From contig JAXGME010000006.1 of NCBI GenBank assembly GCA_040768845.1, forward strand, positions 222,125 through 286,124: 64,000 bases of DNA, written 5' to 3'. Positions 16,258 to 24,499 of this stretch are shown in pieces (the first letter of the stretch is position 1; every line of letters starts with the position of its first letter). The notes below the pieces were generated by a model. The model did no database searches. It was given only the letters and a program-made list of their open reading frames with translations, and was not told where the DNA came from. The DNA is from JAEZHK01 sp040768845 (GTDB lineage: Bacteria > Bacillota > Clostridia > Christensenellales > Aristaeellaceae). The translations under genes were made by a program, and so were the position numbers.

Positions 16258-18138
16258 TTACGCGCTTGTGTCAACAGTTTTTTCAGCGCGCGCCTGGCGG
16301 TGCAGCCGCACCACCACCGCCGATTCGAACGTGACCCCCTTGGGGACAAACTCCGCGTACCCGCCGTACCGCTCCACCACCGCGCGGATCGACGCGATGC
16401 CCACGCCCTCCGAATCGAAGCCGCGCTTCCGGGAAAAGAACACGCCGCCCTTTTCAACGCACTTTCCGTCAAAGCCGTTTTCCATGTTCATGACGAGATA
16501 GTCCCCCCGCACCTCCGCTCCAAAGCGGATCAGCCGCCTGCCGCGCTCCAGCCCTTCGCAAGCTTCGATGGCGTTCTCCAGCAGGTTTCCCGCCACGACG
16601 CAAAGATCCGTGGCGGGCACGGTGCCCGTGTCCTCCGGGATCGCCAGCGCCGTCTCCAGCCGCACGTCCCGCTGCCCGGCCTGCGCCTTATGGTGGCGGG
16701 CCACGGTGTCCACGGCGCGGTTTTCGCACAGCGGGGCCTCCGTTCCGGGCGGCAGCGCGCCGATCATCCCGGCCAGGTACCGCCTGACGCCCGCCAGGTT
16801 CCCGTCGTCGGCATAGCCGCTGAGCGCCATGAGCCGGTGCCGCAGATCGTGCCGCGCCTTTCGGTTCTCCTCAATCGCCTCCGCCAGGCGGTCGTACTGC
16901 TCCCGCTGCATCTGCAAAAGCCGACCGGATGCGGTCACCTCCATTTCAAGCCGGGCCTTCTCCTTTTCCGCGCGCACCGCGTCCCGCGCGTAGCAGCCGC
17001 CGATCACCCCCAGCGACAGGATGAAGACCAGCATGCCCGTCTGAAAGAAGATGGACAGCGTATCGGTGAAGCGGACGGAATAGTTGATCACTTCCAGCAC
17101 CGCCGACACCGTCAGCACCAGGATGGGCACCACAAAGCGCCGCGCCACCCTGCTTTGATATTGGACCGCCTCCCGGATGAGACAGGCGGTGAACACGATG
17201 ACGGACAGTGGCTCGATGATGTGAAAGACGTACATGCTGCGGGACAGCCCCACAAGCCCCATGCGCTGCAGCGCAAAGGCCACCGCCGCCGCCAGGGCGA
17301 GCACCCGCGACGCTGCCGCGAGCGGCGCGCCGCCGCGCGGGCCCAGAATCGCCCGCCCGTACCGCATGAGCGGAATCGCCAGCGTGAACAGGCTGCCAAA
17401 GGCCAGCACGTACAAAAGCGACGGATAGGGCAGCATCAGGGCCGTCAGATCGCACTCGGCAAAGACCCATATGCCCGTGGCGAGGGAGAAGATCCCCAGC
17501 CAGAAAAACGCGGCCGGGTTGGGCAGGCGGCACACCGGCCCCATCAGCGCCAGCATTGCGCCCATCAGCAAAAAGAGCAGCGCGAACACGAGCGACGGCA
17601 CGTTGGCGTCAAAGACCTTCATCACCAGCGCGGACCGGTCGCCCACAAAGACCGCCGGCAGGGCCATCACATCGCGCTGCGTCGGGGATATGTATTCAAA
17701 GCGCAGCTGCCGCACGCCGTCCACCGCCATGAGCGGCACGATGGCCAGAACCGTCGGGGGGTCCAGCAGAAAATCCGGGTAACTCCCCGCCTGGCCGCAG
17801 GCGTAAATCAGCTGCCCGTTCTCGTAGAGCCGAAGCTGCGTATACACGGTCTTGATCAGAAGGCAGTCCGCGTCGTCCGCGTCAATTTCGGCGGTGAGCG
17901 TCACGGCCGATCGCGGCGGCAATTCCGCCAGGTTCCCGGGCAGCGGAAGCGCGCCGCTTCGCCCGTCCTGGATCTCGTAGGCCGCGCCGGTCAGCGCGCG
18001 AACCGCCTGCGCCCCCGGGAAGGCGAAGTGCCTGTCCGGCAGCGCGCCCCGGATCAGCGACGCGATGAGGATGATCATTCCCGCGCCGAAGACGACGGAA
18101 AGGAGCAGTTTGAGCCTTGGGTGCAATGCTCTGTCCAC
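16258..18138 (-). CDS. Multi-pass membrane sensor kinase with GHKL ATPase domain
   Basis: A 626-residue kinase. After an N-terminal helix there is an extracytoplasmic beta-rich region (about 45-190), then about seven membrane helices (190-385) like a 7TM-DISM sensor, a coiled linker and the catalytic region. The phospho-His is probably in the KARHDLRHRL motif (about 430). The ATPase N-box is NLLENAIEAC and the late glycine motif SEGVGIASIR. It starts with GTG at 18138 after AGGAGG. A TATAAT-like -10 lies at 18214-18219 on the minus strand. It is co-transcribed with the LytTR regulator. The 258-nt gap to divergent cbiK holds both promoters and no gene. Confidence 0.9.
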   Translation of the reverse strand: MDRALHPRLKLLLSVVFGAGMIILIASLIRGALPDRHFAFPGAQAVRALTGAAYEIQDGRSGALPLPGNLAELPPRSAVTLTAEIDADDADCLLIKTVYTQLRLYENGQLIYACGQAGSYPDFLLDPPTVLAIVPLMAVDGVRQLRFEYISPTQRDVMALPAVFVGDRSALVMKVFDANVPSLVFALLFLLMGAMLALMGPVCRLPNPAAFFWLGIFSLATGIWVFAECDLTALMLPYPSLLYVLAFGSLFTLAIPLMRYGRAILGPRGGAPLAAASRVLALAAAVAFALQRMGLVGLSRSMYVFHIIEPLSVIVFTACLIREAVQYQSRVARRFVVPILVLTVSAVLEVINYSVRFTDTLSIFFQTGMLVFILSLGVIGGCYARDAVRAEKEKARLEMEVTASGRLLQMQREQYDRLAEAIEENRKARHDLRHRLMALSGYADDGNLAGVRRYLAGMIGALPPGTEAPLCENRAVDTVARHHKAQAGQRDVRLETALAIPEDTGTVPATDLCVVAGNLLENAIEACEGLERGRRLIRFGAEVRGDYLVMNMENGFDGKCVEKGGVFFSRKRGFDSEGVGIASIRAVVERYGGYAEFVPKGVTFESAVVVRLHRQARAEKTVDTSA

Positions 18139-18397
18139 GGGCGATCCTCCTGCGACGCGATCCCGGGGCAGGCTTCAGGCCCCCGCGCGGCGTTTCGCGG
18201 TCAATCCTCCGTCATTATACATGCTTTTGGACGCCGGCGCAAACGCTCCCCGCGGCGCTTCGGGGTGGGCTGCGGGGCAAAATCCGGTGGCGCGCCCGGG
18301 CGGTTTATGGTACACTGAAGGGGCCGCTCCCCGGGGCGGCACGCCGGCGCGCGGGGGTCCGCGGCGCCGGATCCTTCCGCTGAAAGGGGCAAAACCC

Positions 18398-19207
18398 ATG
18401 ACGGATACGAAGGCGGGCCGGCCCGCCATTTTGGTCGTCAGCTTCGGCACCACCTACCCGGACCGCCTTGAGGCGGGCATCGGCGCCATTGAGGCCGCGG
18501 TCCGGGACGCCTTCCCGGACCGCGACGTGCGCCGCGCCTTCACCAGCCAGATGGTGCTGGAAAAGCTCCGCCGACGCGACGGCACCCTCCTTGACAACGT
18601 GCCGCAGGCGATGGAACGGCTTCTGGCCGACGGCGTCAGCGATCTCACGGTGCAGCCCACCCACGTGATGAACGGTCGGGAGTACGACAAGATGATGGCC
18701 GCCCTGGCGCCCTACCGGGCGCGGTTTAACGCCTTTCGGGTGGGCGCGCCGCTGCTCAGCCGAGCGGCGGACCTGAAGCAGCTGGTTTCGGAGCTTTCGC
18801 CGGAGCTGCCTCCCCCGGAGCCGGGCGCGGCCGTCGTCATGATGGGCCATGGCAGCGACCACTTTGCCGACGCCGCCTACGCCGCGCTGGACTATGTGTT
18901 CAAGGACATGGGCCGGGCGGACGTATTCATCGGCACCGTCGAGGGCTATCCGGACCTTGACACCGCGCTCCGGCACGTGACGGACTTCGGCGCGAACCGG
19001 GTGACGCTGATGCCGCTGATGATCGTCGCCGGGGACCACGCCGAAAACGACATGGCCGGCGACGGGCAGGACAGCTGGAAGGCGGCCTTCGAGCGGGCGG
19101 GCTGCGCGGTGGAGTGCGTGCTCCGGGGGCTGGGCGAGTACCGCGGCGTGCGCGATCACTTCGTCCGCCACATCCGGGACGCGCTTTCCGGCGCGGGACG
19201 GGCATGA
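18398..19207 (+). CDS. cbiK: Sirohydrochlorin cobaltochelatase CbiK
   Basis: Inserts Co2+ into sirohydrochlorin to start the anaerobic cobalamin pathway. The 269-residue product has the CbiK layout of two chelatase halves. It begins with AILVVSFGTTYPD; the metal-site histidines lie in QPTHVMNG and the VMMGHGSDH segment (about 148-156). The late MIVAGDHAENDMAGD motif matches CbiK of anaerobes. I chose the ATG at 18398 because AAAGGGG lies just before it and family proteins start here; the longer frame upstream lacks a ribosome site. CbiL follows. Its cobalt is probably delivered by the CbiMNQO importer about 9 kb away. Confidence 0.93.
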   Translation: MTDTKAGRPAILVVSFGTTYPDRLEAGIGAIEAAVRDAFPDRDVRRAFTSQMVLEKLRRRDGTLLDNVPQAMERLLADGVSDLTVQPTHVMNGREYDKMMAALAPYRARFNAFRVGAPLLSRAADLKQLVSELSPELPPPEPGAAVVMMGHGSDHFADAAYAALDYVFKDMGRADVFIGTVEGYPDLDTALRHVTDFGANRVTLMPLMIVAGDHAENDMAGDGQDSWKAAFERAGCAVECVLRGLGEYRGVRDHFVRHIRDALSGAGRA

Positions 19208-19245
19208 TTCGGGCGGCCAAAATGGCCGCCGACGGAGGGAAAGGC

Positions 19246-19905
19246 ATGTTGTCGTTTGTCGGCGTCGGCCCCGGCGATCCGGAACTGGTGACCCTGAAGG
19301 CCGTGCGCGCGCTGGAGGCGGCCGATCTGATCGCGCTGCCAGATTCCGGCGCGGGCGAGGGCGCGGCGGAAAAAATCGCGGAGGCGTGGATTCGCGGCAA
19401 GGAGAAGCTGCGCCTGCCCATGCCCATGTGCGGGGAGCGGGGCGACTGGCGCGCCGCCCACCGGCAGGCCGCCGAGGCGCTGATGGCGCGCCTTCGCGAG
19501 GGGGCGCGCATCGCCTACCCGGTGCTGGGCGATCCGCTGCTCTACGCCACCAGCGGCTACCTGCTGGCGCTGATCCGGCCCCGGTACGAATGCGAGGTCA
19601 TCCCCGGCGTGCCGGCGCTGTGCGCGATGGCGGCGCGCCTTCAAGTGCCGCTGGCGGAGAGCCGGGAGGCGCTGACGGTGCTGCCCGGTTACGAGCCGGG
19701 CGCGCCGCTGCCGGAGGGCAACGTGGTGGTCATGAAGGCCGGGCGCGCCCTGGGGCCGCTGCGGGACGAATTGGCCCGGCATGGCCGCCCGGGCTGGGTG
19801 GTCCAGAACCTGGGCATGGCCGAGGAGCGGATCGCGCCCGCGGACGCCTTTGAACCCGAAGGAAAGCAGAGCTACTTTACCACCGTGCTCGTGAAGGCGC
19901 GGTAG
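19246..19905 (+). CDS. cbiL: Cobalt-precorrin-2 (cobalt-factor II) C20-methyltransferase
   Basis: Uses SAM to methylate C20 of the corrin precursor, the step after cobalt insertion. The 219-residue product has the tetrapyrrole methylase signature FVGVGPGDPELVTLKAV at the N-terminus, the YPVLGDPLLYATSGY motif and the GVPALCAMAARL segment. The ATG at 19246 has GGAGGGA upstream. It follows cbiK by 38 nt. The last 34 nt overlap the convergent 3' end of hemL. No other cbi methyltransferase is in the window, so the rest of the pathway must be elsewhere. Confidence 0.9.
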   Translation: MLSFVGVGPGDPELVTLKAVRALEAADLIALPDSGAGEGAAEKIAEAWIRGKEKLRLPMPMCGERGDWRAAHRQAAEALMARLREGARIAYPVLGDPLLYATSGYLLALIRPRYECEVIPGVPALCAMAARLQVPLAESREALTVLPGYEPGAPLPEGNVVVMKAGRALGPLRDELARHGRPGWVVQNLGMAEERIAPADAFEPEGKQSYFTTVLVKAR

Positions 19906-21158
19906 GCGGCCTCGACGGTTTCGTCGATCATGGCCTCGGTGTGGGCGGCGCTTACGAACATGGCCTCGAACTGGGCGGGGGCCAAATAGACGCCCGCGTC
20001 CAGCATCGCGCGGAAGTAGCGGGCGTAGGCCCCCGTGTCGGAGGCCTTCGCCGCCCGGAAGCCCGTCACCGGGCCCGGGGTCATGAAGGCGCACACCAGC
20101 GACCCGACCCGCGTGACGGCCGCCGGGCGCCCCGCCGCCGCCGCGACCCGGTTCAGCCCCGCGGCCAGGCGCGCGCCCAGCGCGTCGATGCGCGCGTAGA
20201 GCCCGGGGTCGGCCTCCAGCGCCCTCAATTGCGCCAGCCCCGCCGCCATGGCCACGGGGTTTCCGGACAGCGTGCCCGCCTGGTACACGCGCCCCAGCGG
20301 CGCGACATGCTCCATGATCCCGCGCCGCCCGGCGTAAGCGCCCACCGGCATGCCGCCGCCGATGATCTTGCCATAGGTCACCAGGTCCGCCCTGACGCCG
20401 TAAGCCTGCTGCGCGCCGCCTGGCGCCAGCCGGAAGCCGGTGATCACCTCGTCAAAGATCAATAGCGCACGATGCCGGTCGCACAGCGCGCGAAGCCCGG
20501 CGAGAAACCCCGCCGCCGGCGGCACCACGCCCATGTTGGCGGCCACCGGCTCCACGATGACGGCGGCGACGCCATCCCGGTGCGCCGCAAAGAGCCGCCC
20601 TACGCCGTCAAGGTCGTTGTACTGGGCGGTCAGCGTATCTTGTGCCGCGCCCTCGGGCACGCCCGCGCTGTCGGGGGCGCCGCCTGTCAGCGCGCCGGAG
20701 CCGGCCCGGACCAGCATGGCGTCGCAGTGCCCGTGGTAGCAGCCCTCAAATTTGATGACCTTGTCCCTTCCCGTAAAGCCCCGGGCGAGGCGCAGCGCGC
20801 TCATCACGGCCTCGGTGCCCGAGGACACCATGCGCACCATCTCCACCCCCGTCATGCGGCAGATCTGCTCGGCCAGGTTCACCTCGTCCTCGCAGGGCGC
20901 GCCGAAGCTCAGTCCCCTGGGGATCGCGGCGGCCACCGCCTCGCGGACGGCCGGGTGGTTGTGCCCCAGGATCATCGGCCCCCAGGAGCCCACGTAGTCG
21001 ATATAGGCGCGCCCGTCGGCGTCGCGGAGCACCGCGCCGTCGGCGGAGGCGATGAAGCGGGGCGACCCGCCCACCGCGCGGAAGGCGCGGACGGGGCTGT
21101 TGACCCCGCCGGGCAGCACGCGCTCCGCGCGCTCAAAGAGCGTTTCCGACCGGTTCAT
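19872..21158 (-). CDS. hemL: Glutamate-1-semialdehyde 2,1-aminomutase
   Basis: A PLP enzyme converting glutamate-1-semialdehyde to 5-aminolevulinate. The 428-residue product is the normal length. It begins SETLFERAERVLPGGVNSPV, as in the family, and has the PLP lysine in VTYGKIIGGGMPVGA (about residue 265) and FDEVITGFR upstream of it. The ATG at 21158 overlaps the hemB stop by 4 nt. It is the last gene of the cobalamin-regulated tetrapyrrole operon. A longer upstream frame is only read-through of hemB sequence in another frame. Confidence 0.96.
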   Translation of the reverse strand: MNRSETLFERAERVLPGGVNSPVRAFRAVGGSPRFIASADGAVLRDADGRAYIDYVGSWGPMILGHNHPAVREAVAAAIPRGLSFGAPCEDEVNLAEQICRMTGVEMVRMVSSGTEAVMSALRLARGFTGRDKVIKFEGCYHGHCDAMLVRAGSGALTGGAPDSAGVPEGAAQDTLTAQYNDLDGVGRLFAAHRDGVAAVIVEPVAANMGVVPPAAGFLAGLRALCDRHRALLIFDEVITGFRLAPGGAQQAYGVRADLVTYGKIIGGGMPVGAYAGRRGIMEHVAPLGRVYQAGTLSGNPVAMAAGLAQLRALEADPGLYARIDALGARLAAGLNRVAAAAGRPAAVTRVGSLVCAFMTPGPVTGFRAAKASDTGAYARYFRAMLDAGVYLAPAQFEAMFVSAAHTEAMIDETVEAAYRAFTSTVVK

Positions 21159-22138
21159 CCGATATCCCCCTTTCGGATCGCGCGGGCGATCTCCGGCGCA
21201 AAGTAGCTGATGAGCATCCCGGCGCCGGCGCGGTAGACCGCCACCGCGCTTTCGCACATCACGCGGTATTCGTCGATCAGCCCCATCGAGGCCGCCGCCT
21301 TGACCATCGCGTACTCGCCGCTGACGCTGTAGGCCGCGACGGGCAGGTTGGTGCGCTCCGCTACCCGGGCCACCACGTCCAGGTACGCCAGCGCGGGTTT
21401 GACAATCAGCATGTCGGCGCCCTCGGCCTCGTCCAGCGCGGCCTCCTTTCGCGCCTCGCGGACGTTGTGCGGGTCCATCTGATAGCCGCGCCGGTCGCCG
21501 AAGGCGGGCGCGGAGCCCGCCGCCTCGCGGAAGGGCCCGTAGAAGGCCGAGGCGTACTTGACGGCGTAGCTCATCACCGGCGTATCCGGATACCCCGCGC
21601 CGTCCAGCGCGGCGCGGATCGCCGCCACGCGCCCGTCCATCATGTCCGACGGCGCCACGACGTCCGCCCCCGCCCGCGCGTGGGAGAGCGCCGCCCGCGC
21701 GAGAAGCGGCAGCGTGGCGTCGTTGTCCACCGCGCCGCCCCGGATCACGCCGCAATGGCCGTGGTCGGTGTACTCGCAAAGGCAGACGTCCGCGATCAGC
21801 CGCGCCCCGGGGCAGCGCGCCTTCACCGCGCGAAGCGCCCGCTGCACCACGCCGTCCTCCGCCCAGGCGCCGCTGCCCTCGGCGTCCTTCCGGTCCGGTA
21901 TGCCAAAGAGCAGAAAGAGCCCGACGCCCGCCTCCATCGCCGATTCGACGCCCTCGGCCACGGTGTCGGGGCTGAAGCGAACCTGCCCCGGCAGGCTCTC
22001 GATCGCCTCTCGCACGCCCCGGCCCTCCCGCACAAACAGCGGGTAGATCAGGCTATGGGCCGAGAGGCGGGTTTCGCGCACCAGGCGGCGCATCGCGTCG
22101 TCCCGCCGCAGCCGCCTGGGCCGGATGATCATGTCCAT
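21155..22138 (-). CDS. hemB: Porphobilinogen synthase (delta-aminolevulinate dehydratase)
   Basis: Condenses two 5-aminolevulinate molecules to porphobilinogen. The 327-residue product shows the active-site lysine regions SYAVKYASAFYGPFREA and LIVKPALAYLD, and the metal-binding Cys segment CLCEYTDHGHCGV. GGAGG is spaced well for the ATG at 22138; a second ATG two codons later is possible. The start lies inside the last codons of cobA-hemD (10-nt overlap) and the stop overlaps the hemL start, indicating tight coupling within the operon. Confidence 0.95.
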   Translation of the reverse strand: MDMIIRPRRLRRDDAMRRLVRETRLSAHSLIYPLFVREGRGVREAIESLPGQVRFSPDTVAEGVESAMEAGVGLFLLFGIPDRKDAEGSGAWAEDGVVQRALRAVKARCPGARLIADVCLCEYTDHGHCGVIRGGAVDNDATLPLLARAALSHARAGADVVAPSDMMDGRVAAIRAALDGAGYPDTPVMSYAVKYASAFYGPFREAAGSAPAFGDRRGYQMDPHNVREARKEAALDEAEGADMLIVKPALAYLDVVARVAERTNLPVAAYSVSGEYAMVKAAASMGLIDEYRVMCESAVAVYRAGAGMLISYFAPEIARAIRKGDIG

Positions 22139-23619
22139 GTCCTTCCCTCCGATTCCATCAGCTTTGCCATGCCCTCGATATTGCACACCGGGCTGACCAG
22201 CGCGTCCATGCCGTGGGCCCGGGCCCGCGCCGCGGTGGTTTCGCCGATGCATACCGCCCGAAGCCCCGAAAGATCCGCGCCCGCCATGCGCCGGGCAAAG
22301 GCGTCCACGGAGGCGCCGCTTGTGAAGGCCGCCGCCTGATAGCGCCCCGCTTTCAGCGCCTCGCGCACGCGCTCCACGTCCGCCTCCGCGTCCAGCGCCT
22401 CGTAGGCGGCCCACTCGTCCAAGTCTGCGCCCCGCCGCCGCATCGCCTCGGAAAGCTCCGGCGCGCCCTCCCTCGCCCGGGCGACCAGCGCGCGCTCGCC
22501 GGGCCGCATGCGCAGAGCCAATCCCTCGCCCAGGTGCGCGCCGTCATACACCGCCGGCACGTAGTCCACCAGGACGCCGCGGGCCTCGACGGCCCGGGCG
22601 GTCTCCGGCCCCACGGCGGCAAACCGGACGCCCGCGAGGGCGCGCACATCCACCCGCTGGGTCCGCATCGCGTCAAAGAGCGCCTCCGCGCCCCGGGCGC
22701 TGGTCAGCGCGATCCACTGGTAGGCGCAAAGCCGCCCGGCGTCCATGGGCAGCGGCCGCGTTCCGATCAGCGCGCATTCGTCCACCGCCGCGCCCGCTGC
22801 CCGCAGCCGCGCCGCGAGGCGGCCTCCGGCCCCCGCGCTGGCCACCACGAAGCGCCTGCCCCACAGCGGCAAATGGCGCGTGAAGTCAAACCGGTCGCCG
22901 AGGGCGCACACGCGCCCCACCACCAGCGCGGCGGGGGCCTCCATCCCCTCCGCCCGCGCCCGGGCCGCGATGTCCCCGAGCGGGGCCGTCAGCGCCCGCT
23001 GCTCCGGGCAGGTGCCCCGATGGATCAGCGCGGCGGGGGTTTCCCCCGGCATGCCCGCCGCCATCAGGCCCGCCGAAATTTCCTGAAGCGCCGACACGCC
23101 CATCAAAAAGACCAGCGTGCCGCCCAGGCGCGAAAGCGCGCCGTAATCGATGTCCGGCGCGCGGCCCGCCCGGGCGTGCCCGGTCAGGATGTGCAGCGAG
23201 GACGCATAGTCCCGGTGGGTCACCGGAATGCCCGCGTAGGCGGGCGCCGCGAGGGCCGAGGTGACCCCCGGCACGACGCGGAAGGGAATGCCCCGGGCGG
23301 CGAGCGCCTCCAATTCCTCCGCGCCCCGGCCAAAGAGGTACGGGTCCCCGCCCTTGAGCCGCACCACCCGCTTGCCGGCGAGGGCGTATTCCAGGATCAG
23401 CCCGTTGATCCCGGACTGGGGCATGGTGTGCCGGCCGCTGCGCTTGCCCACCGGGACGCGCGCCGCGCCCGGCGGGATCATCGCCAGCACCTCATCGCCC
23501 ACCAGGTGGTCGTAGAGCACCACGTCGGCTTCCTGGAGCGCCGCCCGGCCACCCAGGGTCATCAGCGCGGGATCGCCGGGGCCCGCGCCCACCAGCGTCA
23601 CAAAGCCCCCGTCAGCCAA
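22129..23619 (-). CDS. cobA-hemD: Fused uroporphyrinogen-III C-methyltransferase / uroporphyrinogen-III synthase
   Basis: A 496-residue bifunctional protein. Residues about 1-245 are SUMT (CobA/CysG-C): VTLVGAGPGDPALMTL, VVRLKGGDPYLFGRG and GIPVTHRDYASS are diagnostic. It makes precorrin-2 from uroporphyrinogen III. Residues about 250-495 are a HemD domain that cyclises hydroxymethylbilane. HemD-like sequence is weakly conserved, but the domain's position and size fit known clostridial fusions. The start is probably TTG at 23619, overlapping the hemC stop, with a G-rich ribosome site. The fusion channels flux straight towards sirohaem and corrinoids. Confidence 0.93.
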   Translation of the reverse strand: MADGGFVTLVGAGPGDPALMTLGGRAALQEADVVLYDHLVGDEVLAMIPPGAARVPVGKRSGRHTMPQSGINGLILEYALAGKRVVRLKGGDPYLFGRGAEELEALAARGIPFRVVPGVTSALAAPAYAGIPVTHRDYASSLHILTGHARAGRAPDIDYGALSRLGGTLVFLMGVSALQEISAGLMAAGMPGETPAALIHRGTCPEQRALTAPLGDIAARARAEGMEAPAALVVGRVCALGDRFDFTRHLPLWGRRFVVASAGAGGRLAARLRAAGAAVDECALIGTRPLPMDAGRLCAYQWIALTSARGAEALFDAMRTQRVDVRALAGVRFAAVGPETARAVEARGVLVDYVPAVYDGAHLGEGLALRMRPGERALVARAREGAPELSEAMRRRGADLDEWAAYEALDAEADVERVREALKAGRYQAAAFTSGASVDAFARRMAGADLSGLRAVCIGETTAARARAHGMDALVSPVCNIEGMAKLMESEGRTWT

Positions 23620-24499
23620 CCGCGCCGCCCCCCTTCAGCGCCCGCGCCAGGCATAGCCCCAGCGCCTCGGCCTCCCCGGGCGCGCCCTGGACCTCGCCCC
23701 GCGCCGGCGGGCCCTCCGGCGGCACGTAGAACCCCGCGAGCACCAGGCGCCCGCCCTCAAATCGCGCATAGGCGGCGTTGGGCGAGGAGCAGCCGCCGCC
23801 CGTCGCCCGGAGAAAAGCGCGCTCGGCCCGCGCGGCGCGCCAGGTGTCCTCATCGTGCACCGCGTCGAGAAAGGCCAGATCGTCGCCCGCGCGGCCCTGT
23901 ACCGCCAATATGCCCTGACAGGCCGCGGGCAGCATCTCCTCCGTCGAAAACGCGCGGCTCACCCGCGCCCACAGCTCCAGCCGCAAAATGCCCGCCGCCG
24001 CCAGCACCAGCGCGCCGTATTCGCCCGAATCCAGCTTGCTGAGCCGGGTCAGGATGTTGCCGCGCACCGGCCGGACGGACCAGTCCGGAAAGAGCGCCTG
24101 AAGCTGCGCGCGCCGGCGGAGGCTGGAACAGCCCACATCCCCCCGCACATCGCCGCCTTCCCGCGCGCCGGCCGGCAGGATCAGTACGTCCCTGGGGTCC
24201 GCCCGGGGGGAGACCGCCGCCAGGGGCAGATCCGGGTCGTCCTCCAGCGGAAGATCCTTCAAGGAGTGCACGCAAATGTCCACCCGCCCGGCCCGCAGCG
24301 CGGCGTCCAGTTCCCGGGTAAAAAGGCCCTTTCCGACCATGCCGTCCAGCGGCGCCTCCGGCATGCGGTCGCCGCTGGTCTTCATGGTGATAAGCTCCAG
24401 CGACAGGTCCGGATACCGGGCCGAGATCATGTCCATCACAATGCGGGACTGGCGGACGGCCAGCGCGCTGTCACGGCTGCCAATCCGAATTTTGCGCAT
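23612..24499 (-). CDS. hemC: Hydroxymethylbilane synthase (porphobilinogen deaminase)
   Basis: Polymerises four porphobilinogens into hydroxymethylbilane in the cytosol. The 295-residue product begins RIGSRDSALAVRQS and has the VHSLKDLP motif (about 80). The cofactor-attachment loop is GGGCSSPNAAYA (Cys near residue 235). In most HemC proteins the motif reads GGCxxP, and the Cys is preserved here. It overlaps hemA by 29 nt and cobA-hemD by 8 nt. Confidence 0.95.
   Translation of the reverse strand: MRKIRIGSRDSALAVRQSRIVMDMISARYPDLSLELITMKTSGDRMPEAPLDGMVGKGLFTRELDAALRAGRVDICVHSLKDLPLEDDPDLPLAAVSPRADPRDVLILPAGAREGGDVRGDVGCSSLRRRAQLQALFPDWSVRPVRGNILTRLSKLDSGEYGALVLAAAGILRLELWARVSRAFSTEEMLPAACQGILAVQGRAGDDLAFLDAVHDEDTWRAARAERAFLRATGGGCSSPNAAYARFEGGRLVLAGFYVPPEGPPARGEVQGAPGEAEALGLCLARALKGGGAVG

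Noticed and set aside
16300..18318. 672-residue ORF opposite the GHKL kinase
   Set aside because: Arg/His/Gln-rich antisense of a well-supported kinase gene.
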